DNA of 64,000 nt from Erythrophleum ivorense. Lineage: Eukaryota > Streptophyta > Magnoliopsida > Fabales > Fabaceae. Shown here piece by piece: positions 1-11,399 of this stretch. Under the pieces are notes generated by a model that worked only from the letters and a program-made list of their open reading frames with translations, searched no databases and was not told where the DNA came from. The DNA lies in assembly GCA_026724425.1 (NCBI GenBank), contig JAIUCV010000011.1:7399501-7463500 (forward strand). The letters are read 5' to 3'. The position numbers were made by a program, and so were the translations under genes. The first letter of the stretch is position 1; the number at the start of each line of letters is the position of its first letter.

Positions 1-171
1 ATCCATTGAATATACATTGGTTTGATATATAATGAAAAGTATTGATGATCTATTTCACAAAAGAGACTGTTTCAGCCACACAAAAAGAGAGAGAGAAAAA
101 CAAAGAGAAGACTGTTTCAGACAACACATGACATTATCCCCCCCCAAAAAACAAAAGGAAAAAATTAACAC

Positions 172-3100
172 CTGACCAATTTGTTCCATGAAGTCCCTCA
201 CAACTGGAAGAGTCCCAATGCCAGTGGACCAGACTATCAATCCATGGGGTACTGAGCAAACCTCTCCTGTTGATTTTACCTTCACTGTAATTTCCTTGTC
301 AGTGACACTGACAACTCGGCATCCTGTTTGAACATCTATACCATCTCTTCCGAACTTCTGCTCAGCAAATGCACTGATTCTTTCATCAAATCTACAAAAA
401 AGAGAAAAAAAGAAAAGCATATTGAAGCTGTGACCTTTCGTAGCCCATGTTTTGGGGGGAAAATAGATTTTCAGTAAGCTAGTCAGACTTCCTCAATGAT
501 TGATCTAGTTTATGAACTCAGCAATACTAGAAACTCAAGAAAAGTGCTCATGATGGCAATTTCCACTATGTAATGATTCCTGCAAAGTCAGTAGAATGCA
601 CAAATAATAGGAAGAGTCATAAATTGTGTTTTAAAAAAAAATGGTAACAAGCTTATGGTTATAAGACTCCATCAACTAGCTAATACAATTTTTTAGCTAG
701 TGCCTTAATGATAAAAAGGTACAGAAAAGCAATGACCATTTCAGTGCTTTTCAAATGGGAAGCACTAATAAAACAAGTCTGGCAAATCACCTAGGTAATT
801 TATGATGCTGTAAGCAAAACACTGTTTAGACGATGAAACAGACCCTAAACACTAATAATGGGGGCAAGTAGTAGTACTGTACCAACTCAACCATTAAACC
901 AATAATATCATCTAAATTATCCCACAACCTAAAAGTGGATTTAATGCAGGTAATTATATGAAAGAGGTAGCTTTATAGCAAAAACAGGTAACACTATAAA
1001 TGAAAATGAAGAAATAATCTTGTTTGAAAAGGTACAATTGTTTTAATTAGTGTTTCAAAGTATTAGAAATAACAGTGACAATTAAAGCATTCCTTACGTG
1101 TTCAAGATGTGATCTCCTGATTGGATCACCGTTATTTTCACTATATCTTTAACTGTTGGATATAATTTGATTAAATCTTCTTGGACATAATCATGCAGCT
1201 CTGCAGCAAATTCCACACCAGTTGGACCGCCTCCAACAATTACAAAATGAAGATTTATTTGCCGCTCTTCATCAGTTAAACTAGGAAGAATAGCCTTCTC
1301 AAAGCAATCTATCACAGATGTTCTGATCCTCTGAGCATCCTCCACCTCCTGTGGTGATTATATAGTGCATTTTTAGTTAGTGGTAAACTGATATATACCT
1401 ATTTACTATCAAGAGTCCTCTGGAAAAAATCCTTCTCATCATAGTGTTCAAAGATTTTATACATCAGCTGATAAACCAAAAATCATTCATAAGCAGGATA
1501 GTTTTGAATCACTAACTGATTATACACTAGAGGTTCATGGTGCACATGAAACTAAAGTAAATTTACCTTTAAAAAATGACAGTTCTCCTTGACACCTGGG
1601 GTGTTAAAAGTATTTACTTGTGCCCCTGTTGCTACAACCAAAAAGTCATATTCCAGAGAAAATTCACCACTTCCCACTAAGTTGCTGTCAATATTGGATT
1701 GACAAAAAACCTTTTTGTTTGCAGCATCAATCTTGACACACTCTGCCTCCCAAAATTTAATTTCTCCTTTTCTCTGCATGGAGGGAGAAACAAAAGAATT
1801 CCATATTAAGTGCCTAATGAAAATATGCTTGAAAAGATTTTAAAAAGTGACCAGAGAGTAGTAACAACAATCTCAAAGCACAACAAAGTCATTACTTTAG
1901 CCTCAGACAAAATAGTTGTGCTGCTAGATTTCAATACCTTACATGTACATTTGTGACAAATATTATCAAACAAAACAGCATATATACAAAGTCAATCTTG
2001 GAGCTCTAGTTCTGTTTCCTCTACCTTTTTTATGATGTTTCGAACTGGCTCCACAATGCTCCGTGCTTCAACTGTCCCACAAGTGACACTGGGTAATAAG
2101 GGAGTAAATGCAAAGTAGTTGCGAGGTGAAACAACCTGAACATCATATATTGAAGCATCCAGATCCTTAAGGAAACTGGTACCAGCCCACCCTGTTCCAA
2201 GAACCACCACTCTCTTTTTCCTAGGCTCATTAGGGTCAATACTAGGAGGTCCAGAACCAGATTGTAATTCCGAGTATGCCACCATACCTCCACCGCTGCA
2301 GTTTCCACAAGCAGGCAGACTCAATCAAACAGAAAATTGGTTATCTATAATCTATCTAGATAATAAGCTGCAGGCAAGAAGGATAAAGATATTGATGGAT
2401 ATATCCACAAAGTGACCGCAACTGTTTTATCTGAAGGACACTGAATAACTAATTGAACAATTTGCACCAGTACCCTCATGTTTAAGCTTTTGTTAGAGAT
2501 CTATAGCATAATCTCCTTAAAGGAATGATCTTCATCTACTATAGGGCTCTTGCTATAAGTTTCCTGGAAGATCAGATCCCACGAGATGACAAAGCAGGAT
2601 CAATTACTCAAAAGTCAAAAGGAGCATTGGGACAATAGGGATACATGAGAGCAGATTGTTGAGATTAATCCTACATGAAGGACTGCACTGTATGTTTGAT
2701 CAATAGCAAGTAGGTTAAGTGGTAGCATCAAATAATATCCAAATTTATTATCAAGCCTCTTCATAAACATATGGCAGATTTGTAAAGAATTAAAGATACG
2801 CTGTACATTGATCAATATTCGAGACATTTAACTGATAACTAATATTAAAAATCCAGAATCTTGCCTGGAAAACCAACATCATTTCGCCCCAGAACAATAA
2901 CTTTTTTGGCCATATATGTAAGCAGAAAACTCATCACACAAAAGTGTATAGTCAGATCAGGCTCAGCCTCAGTAAACTGAACATTCTTGCTCTTATTCAT
3001 TGTTGTTCCCATTGACAAAGCGGAATCAAGATCTCAAATTTTCTCTACCTCATTCATTAAAGAAACGGGGTGTACCTGCCCATTTCAACTTGCTTGCAGA

Positions 3101-3417
3101 AGACGATAAAATTTGCACCCCTTTAGCCCAAAATATCAAAGTCGACCAAAAACAAATAAAAATGTTGAGCACGAAAATTCCCACTTCTTTGGATTCTTTA
3201 CACATGTTATCATCAGAGGGCATTAGACCGCACATAAAAAAAAAGCAGGAGAAAAAAAAAAGGGGAGGGGGGAATTTTAAACGAATGACAAAACAAACAA
3301 ACAAATGATAATGGAGAAATAAAAAAACCTGAGAGCGCAGAGGAGGAGAAGCTTAGAGGAAGAAGGATAGCTATGGACAGTCCTGGAAGCTTTGCTGAAG
3401 ATGGACGCTATCGTCAT
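172..3417 (-). CDS. NDB4: External type II NAD(P)H dehydrogenase, NDB4-like (3' part lies beyond the left edge)
   Basis: This is a non-proton-pumping flavoenzyme that oxidises cytosolic NAD(P)H and reduces ubiquinone on the outer face of the inner mitochondrial membrane. Minus-strand exons are 3417-3329, 2295-2025, 1773-1567, 1348-1098 and 391-172; phases agree at each junction and give 346 residues. Exon 1 (29 codons) starts MTIASIFSKASRTV, a basic, serine-rich mitochondrial presequence, and its last two bases join exon 2 as LSGGGMVAYSE. The first dinucleotide fold has GTGWAG at residues 63-68, followed by NYFAFTPLLPSVTCGT. The second fold has GGGPTG near residues 228-233. The C-terminal part, where NDB proteins carry an EF-hand and the membrane anchor, is not in the window, so calcium control cannot be judged. 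The NDB4 assignment over NDB2/3 rests on its place two genes from GAUT10, as I recall for Arabidopsis At2g20800. The family call is firm; the paralogue number is an inference. Confidence 0.93.
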
Positions 3418-5643
3418 TTGGAACCGGAGTGGTGGGATTCCAGAGAGTTAAGAAAGGTAAGAGCTTGGTAGCTGAAGAAGGAGCTTCCAGGTCATGTCCG
3501 TCCGTCCACCGGAAATTCGGTAGGAATTCAGTAGCTACTTCTCTTTCTCTTTCTCTTGCTAGTTCTGACTTGGACGCTACTGTCAGCGTTAGCGTAAATA
3601 GAACATTAAATCACATAATTATGACATGTGGCAACTTGATATAAAATTCTTAAACCTTAACCTGGCCAAGGTCGTATCTGACATTTATATATAAAAACTT
3701 TAGAAGCTTTTTTAATTGTCTGTCTTACTGTTCATATATCGTTTTAGCCATAGTTCATACGAAGTTTCGTGTCAACTTTTTTTTTTGGTTACCACCTAAT
3801 TTGTATGGAAATTTGGAAGTTTAAACACACAACAAAATCTCAAGTGGTCCTAATTAAGTCAACGGGACCATCTGCACTCAAAATGATTAAAAATTTATGA
3901 ACTTTTAATCCATATTTCATTTTAGGACAAAATAAATATATGAATTGCTTAGACCCTATTAATAATGTTTTCAATATTATGTATAACCTCAAATCAAATG
4001 TTGAACTTGATTCTTACCGAAAAAGATGTTAAACTTAATTTTATATAAAATAGTATAACATTCAAATTTTGGTTTTGGAAAACAAAATTAAATTAGAGTT
4101 GATCGTGGATTTGGGTAAGTCCTTTTATAATTCCGCCCGTCAAGGATCTTGAAAAGTGGGTGAGAAAGTAGCAGAATTAACAAATAAGTTCTGTCGCTAA
4201 GTTCTATGAAAATATTGTTATCAAAATCCCAGTGTGAATGTTAACCGTGGTCGCGACCTTCGGATCGTAAATTGATTCAATATGCAATATAAAATTTTCC
4301 CCTCCTTTGACTTGTACTAAAGTTTGAAGCAGACAAGTTACTTAGCCAACATATAGATATATTACAAGTGAATTTTTATATAATTAAGTTAATTTATTTA
4401 TCTTTTGTATATGTAATGCTTTTTAAATTAAAATTTTTTAGCTGAAAGTTTTGTAGAACCAAAATTTATTGCTTATATGTATCTATTACGATACTTTTTA
4501 AAAAAGAAATTGGTCTTTATCGATCACATAAAGTTATGTAGACCCACCTCTATCATTGCCACTTTAAGAATCACCAAAACCTAACAAGATTAGAATAAAT
4601 GAGAAGGAAAAAAAATTTATATAATATTTATTTTATTTTTATAATTATTATTTATTATTATCTATTAATTAATACTTAATTATTAAAAATAGGGATATTA
4701 AATTTATTTTTATTTCTAAAATTATGTTTTTTATTTTTATTTTTATACTTAATTTTGTCTATATTAAACGAGTTAAAAGACATATAATCAAAAGAAAAAG
4801 TTAAAAAAATTGTCTCGAAAATGATCAGAATTAATCGAATGAAGGAAAAAAAAATAGTTTTAGATCAAAATTTAAAAATTATAAATAAATCGTTATAAAG
4901 ATATATAAACTTAAAATTAACTTATACAACTATTAAAAACAGATAATGGAAACAGCTCTGTTCTTGAAAATTTTTTTGAAAACTGAGCAAATTTTTTTTT
5001 TTAAATATTATACAAATGTGCCACAAGCTTCTGTTTTAAAGAATATGTACATACCACACGTATATGCATTCATATGTGATTATTTGAATCAGAGATATAT
5101 ATATATATATATATATATAAATGCGGGAGTCATATACCAGATTGAACAAATCAAATTTAGATTGTCGCTTGTCCATTTCAGTGGACACCAATTTCTCTTT
5201 CTTTTATTGAATGCTATGCGTCAATTGTTAACTTGTCTAGCCTCTTCGGTCACGGCACACCTACGCCTTGGCTATAGGCCAACCTCGGCCTTCTTTTAAT
5301 TCTCCTTCGGGAAATTCTAGATGCAAATTTTGGGCCTTACTGTACGATGAAAATTAAAGATATGCTGCAGGCTGTTAATAAATTGAAATATTTATAGGAT
5401 AAGTCATTAAATTAAAAACATTTATATTAAAAAATTTTTGTTAAAAGAACTTTTAGAATAATTTTAAAATTTAAAATTCTTTAATATATATATATATATA
5501 TATCTTTTTTAACTTGAAATTTTACACTTCAATTTTTTAAAAAATTTTACTTGTTTAGTATACAAAATGAAATGGAAAGAAAAATAAAATAAAAAATAAT
5601 GTTATGAATAAAAAAAAACATTTTTGTTTTTAATAAAAAATTA

Positions 5644-5692
<49 letters not shown>
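5644..5692. repeat. (AAT)n microsatellite
   Basis: About 16 uninterrupted AAT units inside AT-rich intergenic DNA. Confidence 0.95.
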
Positions 5693-5695
<3 letters not shown>

Positions 5696-6126
5696 GTGTA
5701 ATATATACATTTTTTACTTATTCAAAATGGATTATGTTTCCATTAATGCAACTGAACAAACCACTAGACTTCCTGGATTGCTACCCGTGCGGGATAGGCT
5801 TTTAATCTATTTGATTTTAGTATCTATTCATAGAAATAGCAATAAATATAAGTAAATTTATTAACAAAGTTAAAGGGCAAAGGAAGCTAAAATATTTTCA
5901 TTTGAGTAGAAAGCTAACTCCAATTGTATATTAATGTTTCATAATATTTACAAACAAATTAATAATATTGGATGTCCTATTTTAAAGAAAATATAGAAAA
6001 GGAACAAAAGCAGGACATATAAATGCTGAACATTTTTCTAACTATTTTTAGGTAGTGCAATCCTTCAGCGAACGTGAAGCATCCTTTTTGGATTCGATTT
6101 TCTGTTAGTTATTTCCCTTTAACTTA

Positions 6127-6235
6127 GTGAGTGTTTGGATTTTCATTACAAAATTACATTTATATAATAGTTTCTACTCTTTATTTCTTTTTAAACATGA
6201 TTTTGGGAGATTCAAACAAAAATTCAAACACACAC
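6127..6235. mobile_element. Tourist-like MITE, 109 bp
   Basis: The left end reads GTGAGTGTTTGGATTTTC and the reverse complement of the right end reads GTGTGTGTTTGAATTTTTG. Both ends are flanked by TTA (6124-6126 and 6236-6238). A 3-bp TTA/TAA target duplication with a GTTTGG-type terminus fits non-autonomous PIF/Harbinger (Tourist) elements. It has no coding capacity. Confidence 0.7.
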
Positions 6236-6423
6236 TTAACACTTCAGTAAAAGCATTTTGTGCTTCTTCTAGATATTACTTCCTTACATAATGTGCCTAT
6301 TGGCTCATCTATTATATTTTGAATAAATACTATGTTAATCACAAATTTAGAAGTTGCTAAAAAGTGTTAGCAACAACTTTTTTTTTTTTAATGTAAAGAC
6401 ACATTTTCTTCCTAAAATTGAGA

Positions 6424-6555
6424 ATATACAAAAGCACACTTAAAAGGGGCTAAAAAGGGCTTGAGCTCCATCAAATCTGCACAGGAAGCTCCAAATATAT
6501 ACAAATGCATACTTAAAAGGAATTTCATCAAATCTGCAAAAGAAGCTCCAAAATG
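6424..6555. repeat. Imperfect tandem repeat, period about 73 bp
   Basis: Two diverged copies each contain ATATACAAA, ACTTAAAAGG, CATCAAATCTGCA and GAAGCTCCAAA in the same order; copies begin at 6424 and 6497. No function is visible. Confidence 0.75.
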
Positions 6556-7324
6556 GAAAATCTTTCTCTGAAAAAACCCATTCATATTTAGGAAAAATTA
6601 TAAAGAAGAATTAAAAAATAAAAATATTTATTCTAAAAGATCTATTATATTTTTTGTTAAAATCAATAATAATTAATCATAAAATAATAATAATAGATTC
6701 TTTAAAATAAATATTTTTAAGTTTAGTCCTTCAACATAATTCCCTCTTATATTTACCCAATATGCCAAATTAATGTTTCCCTCTCCTTCTCTTTTTGCTC
6801 ACCCCCGTTTTTTTGCGTACGAGACATGGCATTATTTATTTACACATGTTCAGTCACATGAGAAAGTAAAAGTCACTCAGTGGAAAACCTTTTTCTTTAA
6901 TAAGGATACCGATGTTGCCCAAAAAGGACGCTAAAATTGATCCATCTCGATCTAAATAAACAGGGGTAGGTGGACACGAGCTCTGTATAAAAATCATACT
7001 TGAATCTCCTATATTTAGTTATTAAATCCAAGAAGTAAATAAAAAAAAAAAAAAGAGAAGTGGAATCTATTTTCTGTGACCTTGTACACTCCACTCTTCT
7101 TTTTTTTTTTTTTTTTCCAACTCTCACCAAATTTACTTCATACATTTGTCTACTAAATGTTGGTTACTAAATGCAACGGATCTTGGGCCCCAAAAAAATT
7201 GCAACGTATCTAGTTTGATATCAATATTAATGGCTCAACTCTCACAAACCCAGGCGAAATTGGAGCTGGGGTGTCATTAGAAATAACTCCGGAAAGTGCG
7301 TCAAAAGTTTCTCAATTAAATTGT

Positions 7325-7643
7325 GTTTTGGATACCCAAAAGGTAAATTATATCTAAATATTCAAATCTTATATAATTTATAATAAAAAATCTTAAAAAT
7401 CATAATTATCTTTAAGAATTACAATTATGACTATGTGTTAAGGGATTTACTATTAAATTTTAAAAAATTATTATTATTTAAATAATTTGTTTAAATTTAA
7501 TAGTAATTTTCTTAAACTCATTGATAAATTTCTTAATACTTGATAATAATTATAGTATTTTAAAATGATTTTAATTTTTAAAATTTTTTATTATAAATTT
7601 TATAAAATCTGAATATTTAAATATAATTTTCCGTATACAAAAC
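7325..7643. mobile_element. Foldback MITE with about 100-bp terminal inverted repeats
   Basis: The first ~100 bases (from GTTTTGGATACCC) and the reverse complement of the last ~100 (from GTTTTGTATACGG) align almost throughout, sharing blocks such as TTTATAATAAAAAAT. Nearly the whole 319 bp can fold into one hairpin. I found no convincing target-site duplication, so the superfamily is open. Confidence 0.7.
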
Positions 7644-8908
7644 TTTGTAGGGTGCTGGGGGCTTCTCCGCCCTTTAAAATTGCTTCACTCAGTAGGTTCA
7701 ACACAAGTGGAGATTGAAACGACTCAAGAAGTGGTGTTTGCACTATTAACTAATGACAAGGAACCTCCCCAACATTTTTGTTTGTTTTTTTTTTTACTGG
7801 TGTGTCTAAAATTAAAAAGCTTTAAAATTTAAAATTATTCAATATATTTACCTTTAACTTGACACTTGATATGTAATTTTCTTTTTAATCAATCTAGACT
7901 CACGTCTATGATGAAGAAAACGGCGTCCAAAATCACCTGGCAAAGATGCCACATTTGGTTCAGAATGCTTTTAAAATTTATCAACCGCCACCCCCATCCC
8001 TCCTTTTGATTTTAAACGGTGATGCCCATGGGGATGAGTTTTGTAAACAAACCAGTAGGAGGTGGGATGTAATTTCTTGAATGTAGAACCCTGTCTATTT
8101 TTATAATGTAAATTTCTTCTGAATTTAAAAAAAAAATGCTAACCATATAACTATCGAATCAGATTAAATAAACCAAAATAAATATCAAATACAAGAAACA
8201 CTGCAAATAATAAGTCCTAGTATTTGACTGAGCAGTGAAAAGGACGAGCACGTTACATATGATTAAGGATATAGCCAAAATTGTGATTCCGCAGCTAGTC
8301 ACAACTGACAAAACATGAACCTAATTTGCAAATCCCAATTGAATACACAGCACTATTCTTGATTTTACAAAGATAAAAATTAAGACTCAGAAAAACAAAT
8401 GCATGAATCAGGTTTATTACAATTCAGAAGAATCAGCATTATTTAGAAAAATGTAAAATAAGTAGAAACTAAGAAATAACAAATAAAATGTTTAATATAA
8501 CTTGAAGAAGTTCCCAAAAGAAAACTTGTTCATAAAGTGTTAACCTGCATACACAAAAATACTGAGATACAATCTGTAATCAAAACTTTCAAATCAATAT
8601 ATTGCTGCGATTTAACTCCAGTCTCGTGGGATAAACAAGAGAAGAAGCAGATGACAACACAACTTTATGAGTTTTTTCAGACCCTGAACCAATCAGAGGG
8701 GAACAGAGCATAGTTAAACAAAGGGGAAAAAGAGGCCATAGAGTTCAGGAATCGACACAACAATCTTAATCATACTAAATTCATAATGCAAAACATGCCA
8801 TATAGGCAAAATAAGAGTAAAACTGAAAAAATGAGGATCCTCAATTGAACACTTGAGATCACTGGAAATATAGGAACACCAAGTAGGTTATACCTTAGAA
8901 ACAGGACT

Positions 8909-9011
8909 TGGACGCGAAAGGATCCTCTACCCAGAGCCAAACTGGGCATGCTGTATCTATCCTCAAATCTCAATTGTCCGTTTGATCGAAAGACCACCCA
9001 TACGCCACGTG
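8909..9011 (+). repeat. Left arm of a ~105-bp inverted repeat pair
   Basis: It shares with the reverse complement of 9851-9953 the ordered blocks GGATCCTC, CCCAGAGCCAA, CTGGGCA, GCTGTA, ATCCT, AAATCTCA and CACCCAT. The two arms are about 840 bp apart and enclose the short exon-like stretch at 9595-9717. They could be terminal repeats of one element or two independent inverted copies. Confidence 0.75.
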
Positions 9012-9594
9012 AACTCCAATAAATTCAAATGACCGACCCTACTAAATGCTTGAACAATAAAAGAATATTTGATCTAAACTCTTTATAAATTCAAAAAACA
9101 TTAACAGCTTTAAAGTGATCTTCTTATTGATTACAATTTCAAATAGTACTAATTGAATATTGTGTCTGCAGCAAAGAAGGACAAAAATATGGCTTACTGA
9201 CAAGCTTCACTTAAGCAGCATTACTATGCTTAAAGCTAACAACCATCCGTCAATAGAACGCTAAGAAAGTTTTCAAAGAGCAGAAATTGACGCACATATT
9301 GTAGAACACAATATCTACATCTCCCAAAACAATGTAAATAAGACATCAATCCTTTCAAGTGATAAATAAAATTGGACAAAGAGTGAAAGAATAGCTAGCA
9401 ATTAAGGATAAGCAGGAAAAAAAAGAAAAGGTCAAATATGTAATACTTTATGCCTTATCATTTATAGAAACACCACTTAACACAGTTCCATTCTTCATAA
9501 TGTGGAACACATAGAAATAACGAGAATATAGCAAATTTGGTATTCTATCATCTCAATGAAAGAGCTAAGTACAGATGATGAGAAACATAATCCT

Positions 9595-9717
9595 TTAACG
9601 CCATGGATGTTGAATCTCAACCTTGTGGGTTTTGTAATTTTCAACATTGTCCACCGCCACCGTAACCCTCTTTAATGCTACTGCCTTCCTGTTCTCTGCC
9701 GCCTTGGCATCGTGCTT
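9595..9717 (-). other. Exon-like open stretch of unknown identity, ending in a stop
   Basis: Reading the minus strand after a good acceptor (TATACTCAG) gives 40 residues and a TAA. It starts KHDAKAAENRKAVALK and ends KVEIQHPWR. The composition (alternating A, K, E, V) looks like real protein rather than random AT-rich sequence. I do not recognise the family and found no convincing upstream coding exon. It may be the last exon of a gene reading leftward from about 11.3 kb, or a captured gene fragment, because it lies between the inverted repeat arms at 8909 and 9953. Confidence 0.3.
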
Positions 9718-9850
9718 CTGAGTATAGATGATGAAGAATGATGAGGATGGCAGAGGAAGATGATGCTCAAAACGGTGAGATTAGGGGTGAAAAAGGAACA
9801 ACGACGACTGCTCAATAACGGACAGAGGATATTCAACCATCTTAAAAGGG

Positions 9851-9953
9851 GTATGTGGCACATGGGTGTCCGTTCAATTGAACAAGCGGCTGAGATTTTA
9901 GGATGGCTACAGCGTGCCCAGCTTGGCTCTGGGCGGAGGATCCGCTCGCGGAC
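9851..9953 (-). repeat. Right arm of the ~105-bp inverted repeat pair
   Basis: Reverse-complement match of 8909-9011. The outer ends of both arms show the block CGCGA followed by GGATCC. No clear flanking target duplication was found. Confidence 0.75.
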
Positions 9954-10098
9954 TTGAACATACCACATCCTCAAACAAGTTATACTGTAACATCACGGGT
10001 GGAGCAATAAAACATCATTATGAAATTGAGAAAGAAAAAAAGGATGAGAGGAAAAGTCACCACAAACGAGAAATTGAGTGTGTTCTCGGAAGACGATT

Positions 10099-10374
10099 TC
10101 ACTGCAAAAGATAGAACAAACTTCCCAGAATCTTCAAAAGAGAGGGGAAAAAAAAATTCTCTTGCATACAGCTAGAAAATACAAGTGACCGAATAAAAAC
10201 ACAACATTTTTTTTATAATGCCTCAGTATGGTTCAGGGAGATAAAATCACTACAAAAATAGAACAAACTAACCAGAATCTTTTAATTGAAAAAAAAAAAA
10301 ACTTAAATTCTTCCCTTGCATGCAAATCGCAAATACACGTGACCTTAAAAACATAATTTTTTTAATGCCTAAGT
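10099..10374. repeat. Diverged tandem duplication, period about 148 bp
   Basis: Copies start at 10099 and 10247. Each carries, in order, a TAGAACAAAC block, CCAGAATCTT, a poly-A run, CTTGCAT, ACACGTGACC or ACAAGTGACC, AAAAACA, a T-run and AATGCCT. The unit is non-coding on both strands. A more distant third match may lie at 10430-10470. Position downstream of a minus-strand promoter-like site suggests it could lie within a transcript. Confidence 0.7.
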
Positions 10375-11330
10375 CTAATCCATTGATATCATTTGCATGT
10401 AGCTTCACCAAGCTCCTCAACGCCTCAAACAGGGATAAAATCCATCACTGACAATCTTTTGAAACAGGATTGTTTAGATAATTAGATCATTAACTAAAAA
10501 AGTACTGTCCAGAATTTACTGGACAACAAATAATAGCCAATAACAATCACGAGGACCCAAAAAAAAAACACTAATTTTACATCAGGGCTCAGAGATATAT
10601 CACAGCACTATCAATCATGAATGTTTCAGATGCAGAACTGACAATTGAAGCTGCATAATTATTCTCACAGCCTATCGCTCAACTGAAAAACAAAAAGAAT
10701 GAAAAGCCCATCCAATTAAACGGATTAAAGTATAAAGGCAAGAATTTATTTTCATAAATCAAAACCTTGGCTTATCTCGCGAAATTCAACCCTTTTTTTT
10801 CCCTTCTTGCTTCATTGATAAAACCTAGAAGCGCGGATAATATATAATCATCGCCGGAAAAAGATTGGAATTTTAAAGTTCGAGAGAGAGGGGGGGGGGA
10901 GGTTTGGCGGATGTCTTTAGAGGCACAAACATCGAGAGGTTAAACCTCCACGTGAAAACCGCCGATTCAATGTGCGCCTCTGTGACTAGCTTTATTTTCA
11001 TGGCACAAATGATTCGAAAATAAGCTAAAGGTGTAGTGAGGCAAGTTTATCACACAGACAGAGAGTGGAAGAGAGGAGGGATGCCGCCGTTGCTTTGACA
11101 CAGATCAACCGTGAAGGAGATGGGTTAAACTGCAACACGAACGGCGACGTTTTAGCACGTGCATTGGGGCGTTCGCATCACAGATCTTTCAGAGAAGGCC
11201 GGGAGGCATCATGGGGAAAATTCAGCAAAGATCGAAAGAAATCTGAACCTAGAAGGTTAATCAGGTGGAAATTAAGTTCATGAACCGCAAAACCTAGAAA
11301 AGCTACATGGGCTTTGAGACCATAAATGAG

Positions 11331-11370
11331 CTTATATAGGTGCACTTAAAACCTCAAAAACCCTAGAACT
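11331..11370 (-). promoter_or_regulatory. Promoter-like block for leftward transcription
   Basis: On the minus strand a telo-box-like TCTAGGGTTT (about 11358-11367) precedes a TATA box CCTATATAAG (11331-11340) by about 20 bases, and AGCCCAT follows. Telo-box plus a GCCCA motif is typical of plant promoters for translation-related and small RNA genes. No long ORF follows, so the product is unclear. Confidence 0.45.
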
Positions 11371-11399
11371 CACCCTTTGCCAACCCAGAATTGCCCAGA

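Larger units (their letters stand above)
3418..8500. other. Intergenic, AT-rich, no gene seen
   Basis: About 5 kb between the NDB start and the next locus. It has no ORF resembling a known family. It holds AT runs near 5094-5119 and 5484-5503, an AAT microsatellite, a tandem repeat at 6.4 kb and two small foldback elements listed separately. The short ORFs here contain homopolymer-encoded residues (runs of K, F or Y) and look random. Confidence 0.6.

Noticed and set aside
3000..3308. A 102-codon plus-strand ORF in NDB intron 1
   Set aside because: It lies in an intron, ends in lysine and glycine runs from A/G homopolymers and resembles no family.
3373..3644. Plus-strand ORFs starting MDSPGSFAEDG or MVGFQRVKK opposite NDB exon 1
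   Set aside because: They are antisense to a well-supported exon and lack family similarity.
11065..11283. A 72-codon plus-strand ORF starting MEERRDAA
   Set aside because: It opposes the likely direction of the local promoter, has no family resemblance and no splice or promoter support.
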